A stretch of DNA of 64,000 nucleotides from NCBI GenBank assembly GCA_024234855.1, contig JACKNN010000004.1, forward strand, positions 124,001-188,000, read 5' to 3'. The notes beneath the pieces were generated by a model. That model was given only the letters and a program-made list of their open reading frames with translations, was not told where the DNA came from and searched no databases. Position numbers and translations under genes: made by a program. Shown here in pieces: positions 1 to 7,798 of this stretch; the first letter of the stretch is position 1, and every line of letters begins with the position of its first letter. Source of the stretch: Pseudomonadales bacterium (GTDB taxonomy: Bacteria; Pseudomonadota; Gammaproteobacteria; Pseudomonadales; Halieaceae).

Positions 1-905
1 CGCTCAACGTCCTCACGCTTGGTACCGCGCAGCAGTACACCCACGTTCTCCCCCGCTCGGCCTTCATCCAGCAGCTTGCGGAACATCTCTACACCCGTAC
101 AGGTGGTCTTCTGCGTGTCGCGGATACCGATGATCTCGATTTCCTCGCCAACCTTGACTATACCCCGCTCAACCCGGCCAGTGACCACCGTGCCGCGACC
201 CGAGATCGAGAACACGTCCTCTACCGGCATCAGGAACGCACCGTCGATCGCGCGCTCCGGCTCCGGAATGTAGCTGTCCAGCGTCTCTACCAGCAGCTTC
301 ACAGCCGTCGTGCCCAGGCCGTTCTCGTCTTCCCCGTTCAGCGCCATCAGCGCAGAACCGCAGATGATCGGGGTGTCGTCGCCCGGAAACTCGTACTGGT
401 CCAGCAGCTCGCGCAGCTCCATCTCTACCAGTTCCTTCATCTCCGCGTATTCCTCGGAGTCCGCACCGCCGCAGTCATCCGCCAGCAGGTCGGCCTTGTT
501 CAGGAACACCACAATGTACGGTACACCTACCTGGCGCGACAGCAGAATGTGCTCGCGGGTCTGCGGCATCGGGCCGTCGGTCGCGCCACACACCAGAATA
601 GCGCCGTCCATCTGCGCCGCACCGGTGATCATGTTCTTCACGTAGTCCGCGTGTCCCGGGCAGTCAACGTGGGCGTAGTGACGGCTCGGCGTGTCGTATT
701 CAACGTGGGAGGTCGCAATCGTAATACCGCGCTCGCGCTCTTCCGGGGCGTTGTCGATACCGTCAAACGCCACCGCGCTGCCACCCCAGGCCTCCGCGCA
801 CACACGGGTCAGCGCCGCTGTCAGCGTCGTCTTGCCATGGTCAACGTGCCCAATGGTACCCACATTGACGTGGGGCTTCTTACGTTCAAATTTTTCCTTT
901 GCCAT
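1..905 (-). CDS. tuf: Elongation factor Tu, 3' end outside the window
   Basis: EF-Tu, the GTPase that delivers aminoacyl-tRNA to the ribosome. The visible 301 residues begin MAKEKFERKKPHVNVGTIGH and hold the P-loop GHVDHGKT, the DCPGH switch-II motif and the guanine-specificity motif NKAD. Domain 2 follows, with GRGTVVTGRVERG, and the reading frame runs off the left edge, so about 90-100 C-terminal residues are missing. The gene lies directly downstream of tRNA-Tyr, tRNA-Gly and tRNA-Thr on the same strand, the classical gammaproteobacterial tRNA-tufB arrangement, so it is probably co-transcribed with them. Whether a second tuf copy exists elsewhere cannot be seen from here. Confidence 0.98.
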   Translation of the reverse strand, partial: MAKEKFERKKPHVNVGTIGHVDHGKTTLTAALTRVCAEAWGGSAVAFDGIDNAPEERERGITIATSHVEYDTPSRHYAHVDCPGHADYVKNMITGAAQMDGAILVCGATDGPMPQTREHILLSRQVGVPYIVVFLNKADLLADDCGGADSEEYAEMKELVEMELRELLDQYEFPGDDTPIICGSALMALNGEDENGLGTTAVKLLVETLDSYIPEPERAIDGAFLMPVEDVFSISGRGTVVTGRVERGIVKVGEEIEIIGIRDTQKTTCTGVEMFRKLLDEGRAGENVGVLLRGTKREDVE

Positions 906-1003
906 TACGACAGTCTCCTATAACACACCGGCACTCCGGCCCGCGCCAAACAGTTGCACCAATTACCAAAAATATCCTTCACATCCAACAAGTTAGAAGA
1001 AAG

Positions 1004-1079
<76 letters not shown>

Positions 1080-1095
1080 GCTAGCCTTCCAACTC

Positions 1096-1169
1096 TGGAG
1101 CGGGTAGCGGGAATCGAACCCGCATATTCAGCTTGGAAGGCTGACGTTCTACCACTGAACTATACCCGC
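1096..1169 (-). tRNA. tRNA-Gly(TCC)
   Basis: A 74-nt cloverleaf with acceptor pair GCGGGTA/TACCCGC, anticodon loop CTTCCAA (anticodon TCC), T-loop TTCGATT and an encoded CCA. It sits 16 nt upstream of tRNA-Thr(GGT), which fits processing from one precursor. Confidence 0.97.
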
Positions 1170-1200
1170 TACTTGCTTCTATACTATTCTTTGCCGAACA

Positions 1201-1316
1201 TGGTGGAGGGGGGTGGATTATTCGGGGCTACGCCCCTCACCCTCCGGGTCGCCGCTAAAGCGGCGCTCTGAACGGCTACGCCGTTCAGTCGAACCATGTG
1301 GTTCAAATCCACCCCC
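1201..1316. repeat. Cassette with inverted tRNA-Tyr-like ends and internal hairpins
   Basis: Positions 1201-1219 repeat exactly the 3' end of the tRNA-Tyr gene (1372-1390: encoded CCA, acceptor strand and part of the T-stem). At 1298-1315 the plus strand shows a T-arm-like GTGG-TTCAAAT-CCAC, so tRNA-like T-arm sequence appears in inverted orientation at the two ends. Three hairpins lie between: GGGG-CTACG-CCCC at 1224-1236, GCCGC/GCGGC at 1251-1264, and a longer one at 1268-1288 with arms CTGAACGG/CCGTTCAG. There is no complete cloverleaf. It sits inside the tRNA precursor between tRNA-Tyr and tRNA-Gly. It could be a palindromic mobile repeat or the relic of a deleted tRNA. Confidence 0.6.
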
Positions 1317-1371
1317 GACGCGACTCCTGTTCTCTACTCCAACGTCTTGATAAACGTCATGTTCAACCTAC

Positions 1372-1455
1372 TGGTGGAGGGGGGTGGATTCGAACCACCG
1401 AAGCTCGCGCGTCAGATTTACAGTCTGATCCCTTTGGCCACTCGGGAACCCCTCC
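1372..1455 (-). tRNA. tRNA-Tyr(GTA)
   Basis: An 84-nt class II tRNA. The acceptor pair is GGAGGGG/CCCCTCC, the anticodon loop ACTGTAAAT gives anticodon GTA, the variable arm is long, the T-loop is TTCGAAT and CCA is encoded. It is the first gene of the tRNA-tuf transcript. Confidence 0.97.
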
Positions 1456-1467
1456 GAAAGGCGGCAT

Positions 1468-1496
1468 ATTGTCCTGATGGCCACCTGCCTTGTCAA
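1468..1496 (-). promoter_or_regulatory. Sigma-70 promoter of the tRNA-Tyr/Gly/Thr-tuf unit
   Basis: On the minus strand a perfect -35 TTGACA (1491-1496) is followed after exactly 17 nt by GACAAT (1468-1473), just upstream of tRNA-Tyr. No other promoter of this quality lies between here and tuf. Confidence 0.75.
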
Positions 1497-1567
1497 CCGC
1501 TTCTTCTAATAAAATTATTAACTTACGACCGCCTGCCAAGGGGCTGGCCAGGGCTGGTCCGGCCGCC

Positions 1568-2026
1568 CTAATGGAGCATCGAAGAGGCCGGTTCGGTACC
1601 ACCGTAGAGGTAGGCCATCTGCTCACAGGCCTCCGCCAGGTGGCTGGTCGCCTCCATCGTGGTGGCGACAAAGAGATCGAACTGGCGCTGCGACAGGCCC
1701 GCGCCGGAATGGCAATTACCCGCCGCCACGAGCTGTGGCAGGGCCTCGTCAACCACGTCGAGGAATATCTTCAGGGTCGGGTAGTCCATATTCAGCCGCC
1801 CCAGGTCTGCCGAGACCTGCAACAATGCACCCGGCCGCAACTCCAGCTCGGTGGTCAGCAGCAGCCCGTAATCCTCCAGGAACAGGCGACTGTCGATGAC
1901 GCCCCGGGTTTCCTGCAACACACGGATATGAAGCCCCTCGCACTGGCCACACAGATAGTGCTCGATACCCGCCTGGTCTAGCCATTCCTGCAACAGGGCC
2001 TTGTCAGGCACCCGGATAGACGTCAT
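1568..2026 (-). CDS. YbjN-like protein (type III chaperone-like fold)
   Basis: A 152-residue cytosolic protein without signal peptide or membrane span. It resembles the YbjN/type III secretion chaperone-like superfamily: an N-terminal helix (ALLQEWLDQAGIEHYLCG), then alternating strands (LHIRVLQETRGVIDSRLFLE, LLLTTELELRPGAL) and a helical C-terminus. Family members are poorly understood; some influence motility or surface phenotypes. I prefer the ATG at 2026, which has an AGGGA Shine-Dalgarno-like sequence, over an upstream in-frame start at 2074 that adds 16 residues without homologous character. It is transcribed toward the tRNA genes and separated from the dehydratase by about 175 nt. The family call is by fold-like pattern only. 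Confidence 0.5.
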   Translation of the reverse strand: MTSIRVPDKALLQEWLDQAGIEHYLCGQCEGLHIRVLQETRGVIDSRLFLEDYGLLLTTELELRPGALLQVSADLGRLNMDYPTLKIFLDVVDEALPQLVAAGNCHSGAGLSQRQFDLFVATTMEATSHLAEACEQMAYLYGGTEPASSMLH

Positions 2027-2201
2027 TGCGAAATTCCCTGGAAAAGTGCGGGGCCGACCTGCATGCAACCGCAACAGGACTGATAAAACCGGAAATGATA
2101 CCTCGGGCAGCTGATAATCATGCCCTCGTGCGGCAGCCGCATTCTAGCGCAGCTGGCAGACATTTGGCAGTGCAAACAGGCTACGTGTTTATTACATAGT
2201 T

Positions 2202-3929
2202 TTACATCTTTCCATGAATCGGCGGCTCCGGCGTCGGCGCGCGACTGGCCAGGAAATCGAAATCACAGCCCTCGTGCGCCTGGTTGACATGCTGCGAAAA
2301 CAACAGCCCCCAGCCGCGCTGGTAACGCGGCGGCGGCGCCTGCCAGGCCTGGCGGCGACGCTCCAGCTCCTTCTCCTCCACGCAGAGCTTCAGACTCCGG
2401 GACGGCACATCCAGCTCGATTTCGTCGCCGTTTTCCACCAGGGCCAACGGGCCGCCAATCCACGACTCGGGGCTCACATGCAGGACACAGGTGCCAAAGC
2501 TGGTTCCGCTCATGCGTGCATCGCTGATGCGCACGACATCCCGGATGCCCTGCTCTATCAACTTCTTCGGAATCGGCAACATGCCATTCTCCGCCATCCC
2601 GGGGCCGCCCAGGGGGCCGACGTTGCGCAGTACCAGCACGCTGTTGGCATCCACATCCAGGTCCGGGCTGTGAATGCGCGCTGCCACATCATCGGCATTC
2701 TCAAACACTATCGCGCGCCCTCGATGCTGCATCAGGGCGGCCGTGGCGGCACTGGGCTTGATTACACAGCCGTTCGGGGCAAGATTGCCTTTCAACACCG
2801 CCAGCGCCTCGGTGGCCACCGGGTTGGCCTGGGAGCGGATAACATCCGCATCTTCCACTTTCGCGTTGCGGATATTCTCGCCCAGTGTTGCACCGGTCAC
2901 GGTGGGGCAGTCGAGTTCCAGCACACTTGTCAGACAGCTGAGCAGCGCCGGCAACCCGCCCGCATCGGCGAATTCGGGCATGATGTACTTGCCCGAGGGT
3001 TGCACGTTGGCCAGCACCGGCACCTGCCGGCCGATCGCATCGAAATCCTCCAGCGTGAAATTTGTGCCGGCACGGCGGGCCAGCGCGATCAGGTGTATGG
3101 CCGCGTTGGTGGACCCTCCCAGGGCGACGCAGGTCCTGGCGGCATTGCGGATCGATGCATCGCTGAGGATATCGCTGGGTTTGATGTCGTCCCAGACCAT
3201 CTGCACGATGCGCCGGCCGGCCGCCGCGGCCAGCTGGTGACCGCGGGAGTCCATGGCCGGCACGGAGGATGCCCCGGTCAGGGACATGCCCATCACTTCT
3301 GCCAACGCGGTCATCGTGGAGGCGGTGCCCATCACGTTGCAGGTGCCGGGCGAACTCCATATCTTCTGCTCTATGACCTGCCAGTCTTCCATGCTCAAAT
3401 TGCCGGCGATCAGGTCAGGCGCCCAGCGGAACGGGCCGCTGCCACTGCCGAAACGCTCACCGCGGAAGGTCGCACCCACGGTGAAGCCGGCCGGGCAGTA
3501 GATCGCCGGCAGGTTCATGCTGATCGCGCCCATCAACAGGCCCGGTGTCGTCTTGTCGCAGCCCCCGAGGAGAATAGCGCCATCGATGGGATGGCAGCGC
3601 AACAACTCCTCGGCTTCCATGGCAAGGAAATTGCGATAGAGCATGCTGGAGGGTTTGACGTAACCCTCACCGAGTGACATGGCCGGCAGTTCCACCGGGA
3701 AGCCCCCCGCCTGCCAGACGCCGCGCTTGACTGCCTCGGCCCGCTCCCGCAGGTGGGCGTGGCAGGGATTCATGTCGCTCCAGGTGTTGATGATGCCGAT
3801 CACCGGCCGACCCTCGAATTCCTCACGGCTGTAGCCGGCCTGCAGCGCATGGCTGGTATGCTCGGTAGAGCCCGGGCCGCCGCCAAACCAGCGGCGACTG
3901 CGCAGTTGTTCAGGTGTTTTCTTGCTCAT
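2202..3929 (-). CDS. IlvD/Edd-family dehydratase (sugar-acid dehydratase type)
   Basis: A 575-residue Fe-S dehydratase related to dihydroxyacid dehydratase and 6-phosphogluconate dehydratase. It has the family cysteines in NTWSDMNPCHAHL (near residue 56), GGCDKTTPG (near 123) and GTCNVMGTAST (near 197). Later family motifs are also present: GGSTNAAIH, RNVGPLGGPGM and DARMSGTSFGTCVLHVSPES. Length and the motif RRWFGGGPG near the N-terminus resemble L-arabonate/D-xylonate-type members more than IlvD itself, so the likely reaction removes water from a C5/C6 aldonate to give a 2-keto-3-deoxy acid. No neighbouring sugar transporter or dehydrogenase supports a specific substrate. Biosynthetic dihydroxyacid dehydratase remains the alternative. 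Confidence 0.85.
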   Translation of the reverse strand: MSKKTPEQLRSRRWFGGGPGSTEHTSHALQAGYSREEFEGRPVIGIINTWSDMNPCHAHLRERAEAVKRGVWQAGGFPVELPAMSLGEGYVKPSSMLYRNFLAMEAEELLRCHPIDGAILLGGCDKTTPGLLMGAISMNLPAIYCPAGFTVGATFRGERFGSGSGPFRWAPDLIAGNLSMEDWQVIEQKIWSSPGTCNVMGTASTMTALAEVMGMSLTGASSVPAMDSRGHQLAAAAGRRIVQMVWDDIKPSDILSDASIRNAARTCVALGGSTNAAIHLIALARRAGTNFTLEDFDAIGRQVPVLANVQPSGKYIMPEFADAGGLPALLSCLTSVLELDCPTVTGATLGENIRNAKVEDADVIRSQANPVATEALAVLKGNLAPNGCVIKPSAATAALMQHRGRAIVFENADDVAARIHSPDLDVDANSVLVLRNVGPLGGPGMAENGMLPIPKKLIEQGIRDVVRISDARMSGTSFGTCVLHVSPESWIGGPLALVENGDEIELDVPSRSLKLCVEEKELERRRQAWQAPPPRYQRGWGLLFSQHVNQAHEGCDFDFLASRAPTPEPPIHGKM

Positions 3930-4031
3930 AGTTGGATCCTGTTACGTCTTCGTCTTCGTCGGGCAGTCCGTCCCGCTGGAGTTGCCTTTTCGGCCGGCCA
4001 TGGGCCGCGCTGCGCTCTCGCGTAAACGTAC

Positions 4032-4883
4032 TTATATGCACTGACTCACCCACACCCCCACCTCGAGCTTGGCGCTTGCGGCGCCCCTGAATGTGCCGGC
4101 CACCGGTGGCACGGACTCTGGCAGGCGCGCTACTGCAACCGGTATATGGTCTGCTCCCACTATAGTGCCGGTGGTGGGATCGAAACCCTTCCACCCCGCA
4201 CCGGGCAAATAAATCTCCGCCCAGGCGTGAGTTGCGCCCGCGTCAGTGGACAGGGGTGCATGGAGGTAACCGGTGACAAAGCGGGCGGCCAGTCCGAGTT
4301 GCCTGGCGGCCGCGATCAGCAGCTGGGCGAAATCGCGGCAGGAGCCGGTGCCCCGGGCGAGCGTCGTAGTCGCGGCCTGGACCCCGGGCTCTTCACGCAC
4401 CCGGTATGCCATGGTCTGGTGGATGAACGTGGTGAGGCCGCGCAACAGGCTATAGCTCTGGATCGGTTCACCCGGCCGCCAGACGCTGCCGATCAAGCGT
4501 TTCAATTCCGCTGCCGTCTCCTGGTCCGGTAGCGCCATATAGGGCAACAGCAGAACAAGGTCCTCCTGTTGGTAGGCGAACGGATACGCGACGGCGTAAT
4601 CGGCCACCAGGAAATCCAGCGGGTTTTCCAGGTATTGCTGGATGACGAGCTCAACCTCTATGGCCACCTGCCGGCCACCCTGGGAAAAGGAGGCGATCGC
4701 CACCGAATTGCCCTCCACATCCCGGTGCCAGAGCACATCCGCCTGCGGCGAGATTTTGAGGGCGAACGCCTCGATGCGCAGCTCGTGATCCTCGCGCGGG
4801 CGCAGGCGCAGCGTGTGAGGACCCAGCGTGACGGGACCCGTGAAGTTATAGTATGTGCGGTGAATAATTTTATAGCGTCGCAT
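4032..4883 (-). CDS. Transglutaminase-like protein 1
   Basis: A 283-residue protein with an N-terminal beta-rich domain of the kind paired with bacterial transglutaminases (YKIIHRTYYNFTGPVTLGPH, LRLRPRED) and a papain-like transglutaminase core. The catalytic triad is legible: Cys in GTGSCRDFAQLLIAAAR, His in ATHAWAEIYLPG and Asp in GFDPTTG. Such proteins usually act as proteases or amidases rather than crosslinkers. The ATG at 4883 gives the usual family start; an upstream in-frame ATG at 4913 would add ten residues. There is no obvious signal peptide. It lies 69 nt downstream of a second transglutaminase-like gene on the same strand, so the two are probably co-expressed. Substrate unknown. 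Confidence 0.85.
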   Translation of the reverse strand: MRRYKIIHRTYYNFTGPVTLGPHTLRLRPREDHELRIEAFALKISPQADVLWHRDVEGNSVAIASFSQGGRQVAIEVELVIQQYLENPLDFLVADYAVAYPFAYQQEDLVLLLPYMALPDQETAAELKRLIGSVWRPGEPIQSYSLLRGLTTFIHQTMAYRVREEPGVQAATTTLARGTGSCRDFAQLLIAAARQLGLAARFVTGYLHAPLSTDAGATHAWAEIYLPGAGWKGFDPTTGTIVGADHIPVAVARLPESVPPVAGTFRGAASAKLEVGVWVSQCI

Positions 4884-4952
4884 ACGCGCGTTTGCTCCCG
4901 CCCACCCGTTCACGATTCAGGCCTTCGCCACCCCTGCGAGGATTTTTTGGGT

Positions 4953-5759
4953 TCACTCTCCGGCCCCTTTGCGCGGCGCCCCGAGTACAACACTGACCTG
5001 TTGTCCGGCAGGAGACAAGGGGGGGCCGAATTGATTATAGACCGCCACATCGGCGGCATCGCGGCCGTAGCCGATAGCGACGTACCCGCCGGTTACCCCC
5101 GACTGGGTTGCATCGAACGAGTACCAACGGCCGCCCACGTAGGCCTCGAACCAGGCGTGCAGATCCATGGGCTGCAGGCCGTAGAGGTAACCGACCACCA
5201 TCCGCGCCGGGATACTGAGACTGCGGCACAAGGCAATCCCGAGATGTGACAGGTCACGACAGACCCCCCACTGGCGGGTATTAACCTCAATCGCGGATAC
5301 ATGGATGTCGCCGCTGAATGGCTCAAAGCGAATCGTGTCACGCAACCAGGACTCGATGGCGGCCACCTGGTTATAACCGGGCAGCTGACCCGCGGCGATC
5401 TCGTTGGCCATCTGGCCAAAGCGATCAGATTCGCAATAGCGACTGGGCAGCAGGTAGCACAGGATCGGGTCGGGCAGGTTCTGTACGTCGACAAAGGGTG
5501 CGCCCGGCGCCCGGTCCACGGTATCGGAGATCATCACCTCCGCGGCGGTGTGCACCCGGAAAATACCAGCCGGGGCAACCAGTCGCTGGCAGAGGTTGCC
5601 ATAGCCGTCGGTAAATTCGAATACCGGTACGCTCGGGGACAGCCGGTACTGTTCGCTGGCGATCCATTGCTGCGCACCACTGCGCGGGCGCAGCATAAGC
5701 ACAAAGGGTGTGGGAACATTGATCTCGAACACGAGGTCACAGCAGGTTTGTAACCACAT
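4953..5759 (-). CDS. Transglutaminase-like protein 2
   Basis: A 268-residue protein of the same superfamily as its downstream neighbour but clearly diverged. It has an N-terminal beta domain (CCDLVFEINVPTPFVLMLRP) and the catalytic triad Cys in WGVCRDLSHLGIALCRSL, His in DLHAWFEAYVGG and Asp in YSFDATQSG. The C-terminal segment GGYVAIGYGRDAADVAVYNQFGP is typical of the subgroup often annotated as transglutaminase family protein. No signal peptide is seen. Pairs of such genes are common in proteobacteria. The antiporter operon upstream ends 73 nt away, so read-through is possible. Confidence 0.85.
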   Translation of the reverse strand: MWLQTCCDLVFEINVPTPFVLMLRPRSGAQQWIASEQYRLSPSVPVFEFTDGYGNLCQRLVAPAGIFRVHTAAEVMISDTVDRAPGAPFVDVQNLPDPILCYLLPSRYCESDRFGQMANEIAAGQLPGYNQVAAIESWLRDTIRFEPFSGDIHVSAIEVNTRQWGVCRDLSHLGIALCRSLSIPARMVVGYLYGLQPMDLHAWFEAYVGGRWYSFDATQSGVTGGYVAIGYGRDAADVAVYNQFGPPLSPAGQQVSVVLGAPRKGAGE

Positions 5760-5832
5760 ACACCCACTCCTGTGTGGATTATAGCGGGACAGTATGCACT
5801 AAAGGGCGACGGGAAAGGATATTCCTGTACCG

Positions 5833-7539
5833 TCAGATGTAGTAGGCCAGTACGTATGCGGACAGGAGTATGGCGATCCACAGTGCCGTGGTGCCGATGG
5901 GCCAGGAGCGGGCGAATACGCCGCGCTCGTCACTGTCCGCCGTGTGCGGCTGGCCGAGGTAGCGTATGGCGAACTTCGCGAAAAGCGCTCTGCAGGCCAG
6001 GATGAGACGACTGGCCCCATTCCGTGCCGGGCCGGCGCACAGCACCAGCCACCCGACCAACGCCGGTATTGCGCGCCGCCACACCCAGTCGACATCGAGA
6101 CTGATGGTTTCCGTCCGCTTCATCAGCGGCAGCAACAGGAAAAATGCCAGGCCGGAAAACAGCAGAAGTTGAAGGTAGAACACGACTTTGCCGGGCGTGT
6201 ATGCCAGGTAATCCACCGGGTAGGGCAACAGCGCATACAAGTATTGCGGGAACACCCCGATCAGCAGACACAGCGCCGCGAAAATCAGCATGGCCAGGGC
6301 CATGTTCCAGGGTGCGTCTTTGGGCCGCAAGCCCGAATCGCGCTGGAAAAACACAAACCATGGAAACTTGATACCGGCGTGCAGGAACACCCCCGCCGAT
6401 GCGGCGGTGAGCAGCATATACACCCACACCAGGCCTTCGTTCGCCGCCGCCTGCGATATCATACTTTTGGTGGTAAAGCCCGAAGTCAGGGGGAAACTGG
6501 AGATGGACAGGGCACCGATAATGCAGCAGAGCGTTGTGAGCGGCATGGTCTGGTAAAGCCCGCCCAGTTCCGTACAGCGGGTTTTACCCGTGCGATAAAT
6601 CACCACTCCGGCGCTCATGAACAACAACGCCTTGTAGAGAATATGGGCGAAGGCATGGGCCGTGGCACCGTTCAGCGCCAACTCGGTGCCGATGCCCACG
6701 GCACAGACCATAAAACCCACCTGGTTGACGATGGAATAGGCCAGGATCCGCCGGATATCGTTCTCCAACAGGGCGTAGATGATGCCGTACATCACCATAA
6801 ACAGGCCGACGCCGACCAGCACCGGCTCCCCCGGGAACAACAGTATCAGTGCCAGCACGGCGGTTTTAGTGGTAAATGCCGACAGGAATACCGAACCGGT
6901 GGGGCTGGATTCCGGGTAGGCATCCGCGAGCCAGGCCGACAGCGGCGGGGCCGCTGCATTGACCAGGATGCCGCAGAGAATCATCCAGCTGTTGAAGTCC
7001 TGCGCCAGCATCGGCCTGATCTGGATCGAGCCGGTGCCGATCACCACCCCCTCGATGCCCACCTTGAGCACTACACCCCCCAGCAGGTGCATGATGGCGT
7101 AGCGGATACCGGCCGCCCGGGCTGCCGGGGTGCCGCCGCACCACACCACTACCGTGGAGAACAGGGCCATCAGCTCCCAATAGAGGAACAGGGAAATAAG
7201 ATCTCCCGCGAAACTGACACCGATAGCGCCGGCCGCATAGGCATAGGCCGCGGCCAGCTCGTACCACCTGGCCAGGCGAAACGCGTACAGGCCGCCAACA
7301 AAGGCCATCAGGGCGAACACCGTGGCAAACAGGCGGCGCAGCGGACTGCCCTCCACCGGCTCGATCTGGTAGGAAAGAAACCCCACCGTGCCCTGAACCC
7401 CGTCGGGCACCTGCCAAACCGCCCACAGGGTGAGCAGTGGCGCCAGCAGCACCAGTGCGGTGCGCAACTGACCGCGCGCGGGGCCAATGGCAACGGCTGC
7501 GACAAGCAGTATCAGGGCCGGCGAGAGCAACTCAGGCAT
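5833..7539 (-). CDS. Mrp-type antiporter subunit D-like (third NuoL/M/N paralogue)
   Basis: A 568-residue polytopic membrane protein of the proton-conducting antiporter-like family (NuoL/M/N, MrpA/D). The TM5 glutamate is present in LFLYWELMALFSTVVVW. The usual lysine of the broken-helix motif (KAAxxPLHxWLP) is replaced: the sequence reads VNAAAPPLSAWLADAYPE, so both the Lys and the His are missing. A lysine follows in SAFTTKTAVLALIL. It is the last gene of the operon and overlaps the preceding small gene by 8 nt. It presumably forms one of three proton or cation channels in an Mrp-like complex in the inner membrane. The altered motif suggests a specialised, perhaps not independently pumping, subunit. 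Confidence 0.85.
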   Translation of the reverse strand: MPELLSPALILLVAAVAIGPARGQLRTALVLLAPLLTLWAVWQVPDGVQGTVGFLSYQIEPVEGSPLRRLFATVFALMAFVGGLYAFRLARWYELAAAYAYAAGAIGVSFAGDLISLFLYWELMALFSTVVVWCGGTPAARAAGIRYAIMHLLGGVVLKVGIEGVVIGTGSIQIRPMLAQDFNSWMILCGILVNAAAPPLSAWLADAYPESSPTGSVFLSAFTTKTAVLALILLFPGEPVLVGVGLFMVMYGIIYALLENDIRRILAYSIVNQVGFMVCAVGIGTELALNGATAHAFAHILYKALLFMSAGVVIYRTGKTRCTELGGLYQTMPLTTLCCIIGALSISSFPLTSGFTTKSMISQAAANEGLVWVYMLLTAASAGVFLHAGIKFPWFVFFQRDSGLRPKDAPWNMALAMLIFAALCLLIGVFPQYLYALLPYPVDYLAYTPGKVVFYLQLLLFSGLAFFLLLPLMKRTETISLDVDWVWRRAIPALVGWLVLCAGPARNGASRLILACRALFAKFAIRYLGQPHTADSDERGVFARSWPIGTTALWIAILLSAYVLAYYI

Positions 7540-7798
7540 TGTCGTCGGGCTCCCGGTAGTAGTCCCGCGGGCGTTTCAGGAGGCGGCCCAGCACCCTGGC
7601 GAACAACACCATCAGCAGGCAGCACAGGAACCCGTACAGGGCGCCGAAGCCGAACCAGCTGTCGACGGTAAAGTAACCCTTTACGTAAAAAACGCCCTGG
7701 GCCATGACCGTCAGCGCCAGCACCAGCGAAAACACCCACCACAGGCGGCGAATGACCCGGGGCCGACTCAGGAACTGCTGTGTCTGGTCGTCGTTCAT
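7532..7798 (-). CDS. Small membrane protein of the antiporter operon
   Basis: An 88-residue protein with two to three predicted membrane segments (VFSLVLALTVMAQGVFYV, FGFGALYGFLCCLLMVLFARVLG) and a charged C-terminal tail (LLKRPRDYYREPDD). It overlaps the upstream antiporter gene by 4 nt and the downstream one by 8 nt, which strongly suggests translational coupling and a stoichiometric role in the same complex. I do not recognise it as a canonical Mrp subunit (MrpC, F and G are encoded separately upstream). It may be an accessory subunit specific to this operon type. Confidence 0.8.
   Translation of the reverse strand: MNDDQTQQFLSRPRVIRRLWWVFSLVLALTVMAQGVFYVKGYFTVDSWFGFGALYGFLCCLLMVLFARVLGRLLKRPRDYYREPDDNA

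Noticed and set aside
2214..3677. Long plus-strand frame of 487 codons
   Set aside because: Antisense of the clear IlvD/Edd gene; histidine- and arginine-rich, no fold-like pattern.
5944..7671. 575-codon plus-strand frame
   Set aside because: Antisense of a membrane antiporter gene; glutamine- and arginine-rich composition typical of reverse reading of hydrophobic codons in GC-rich DNA.
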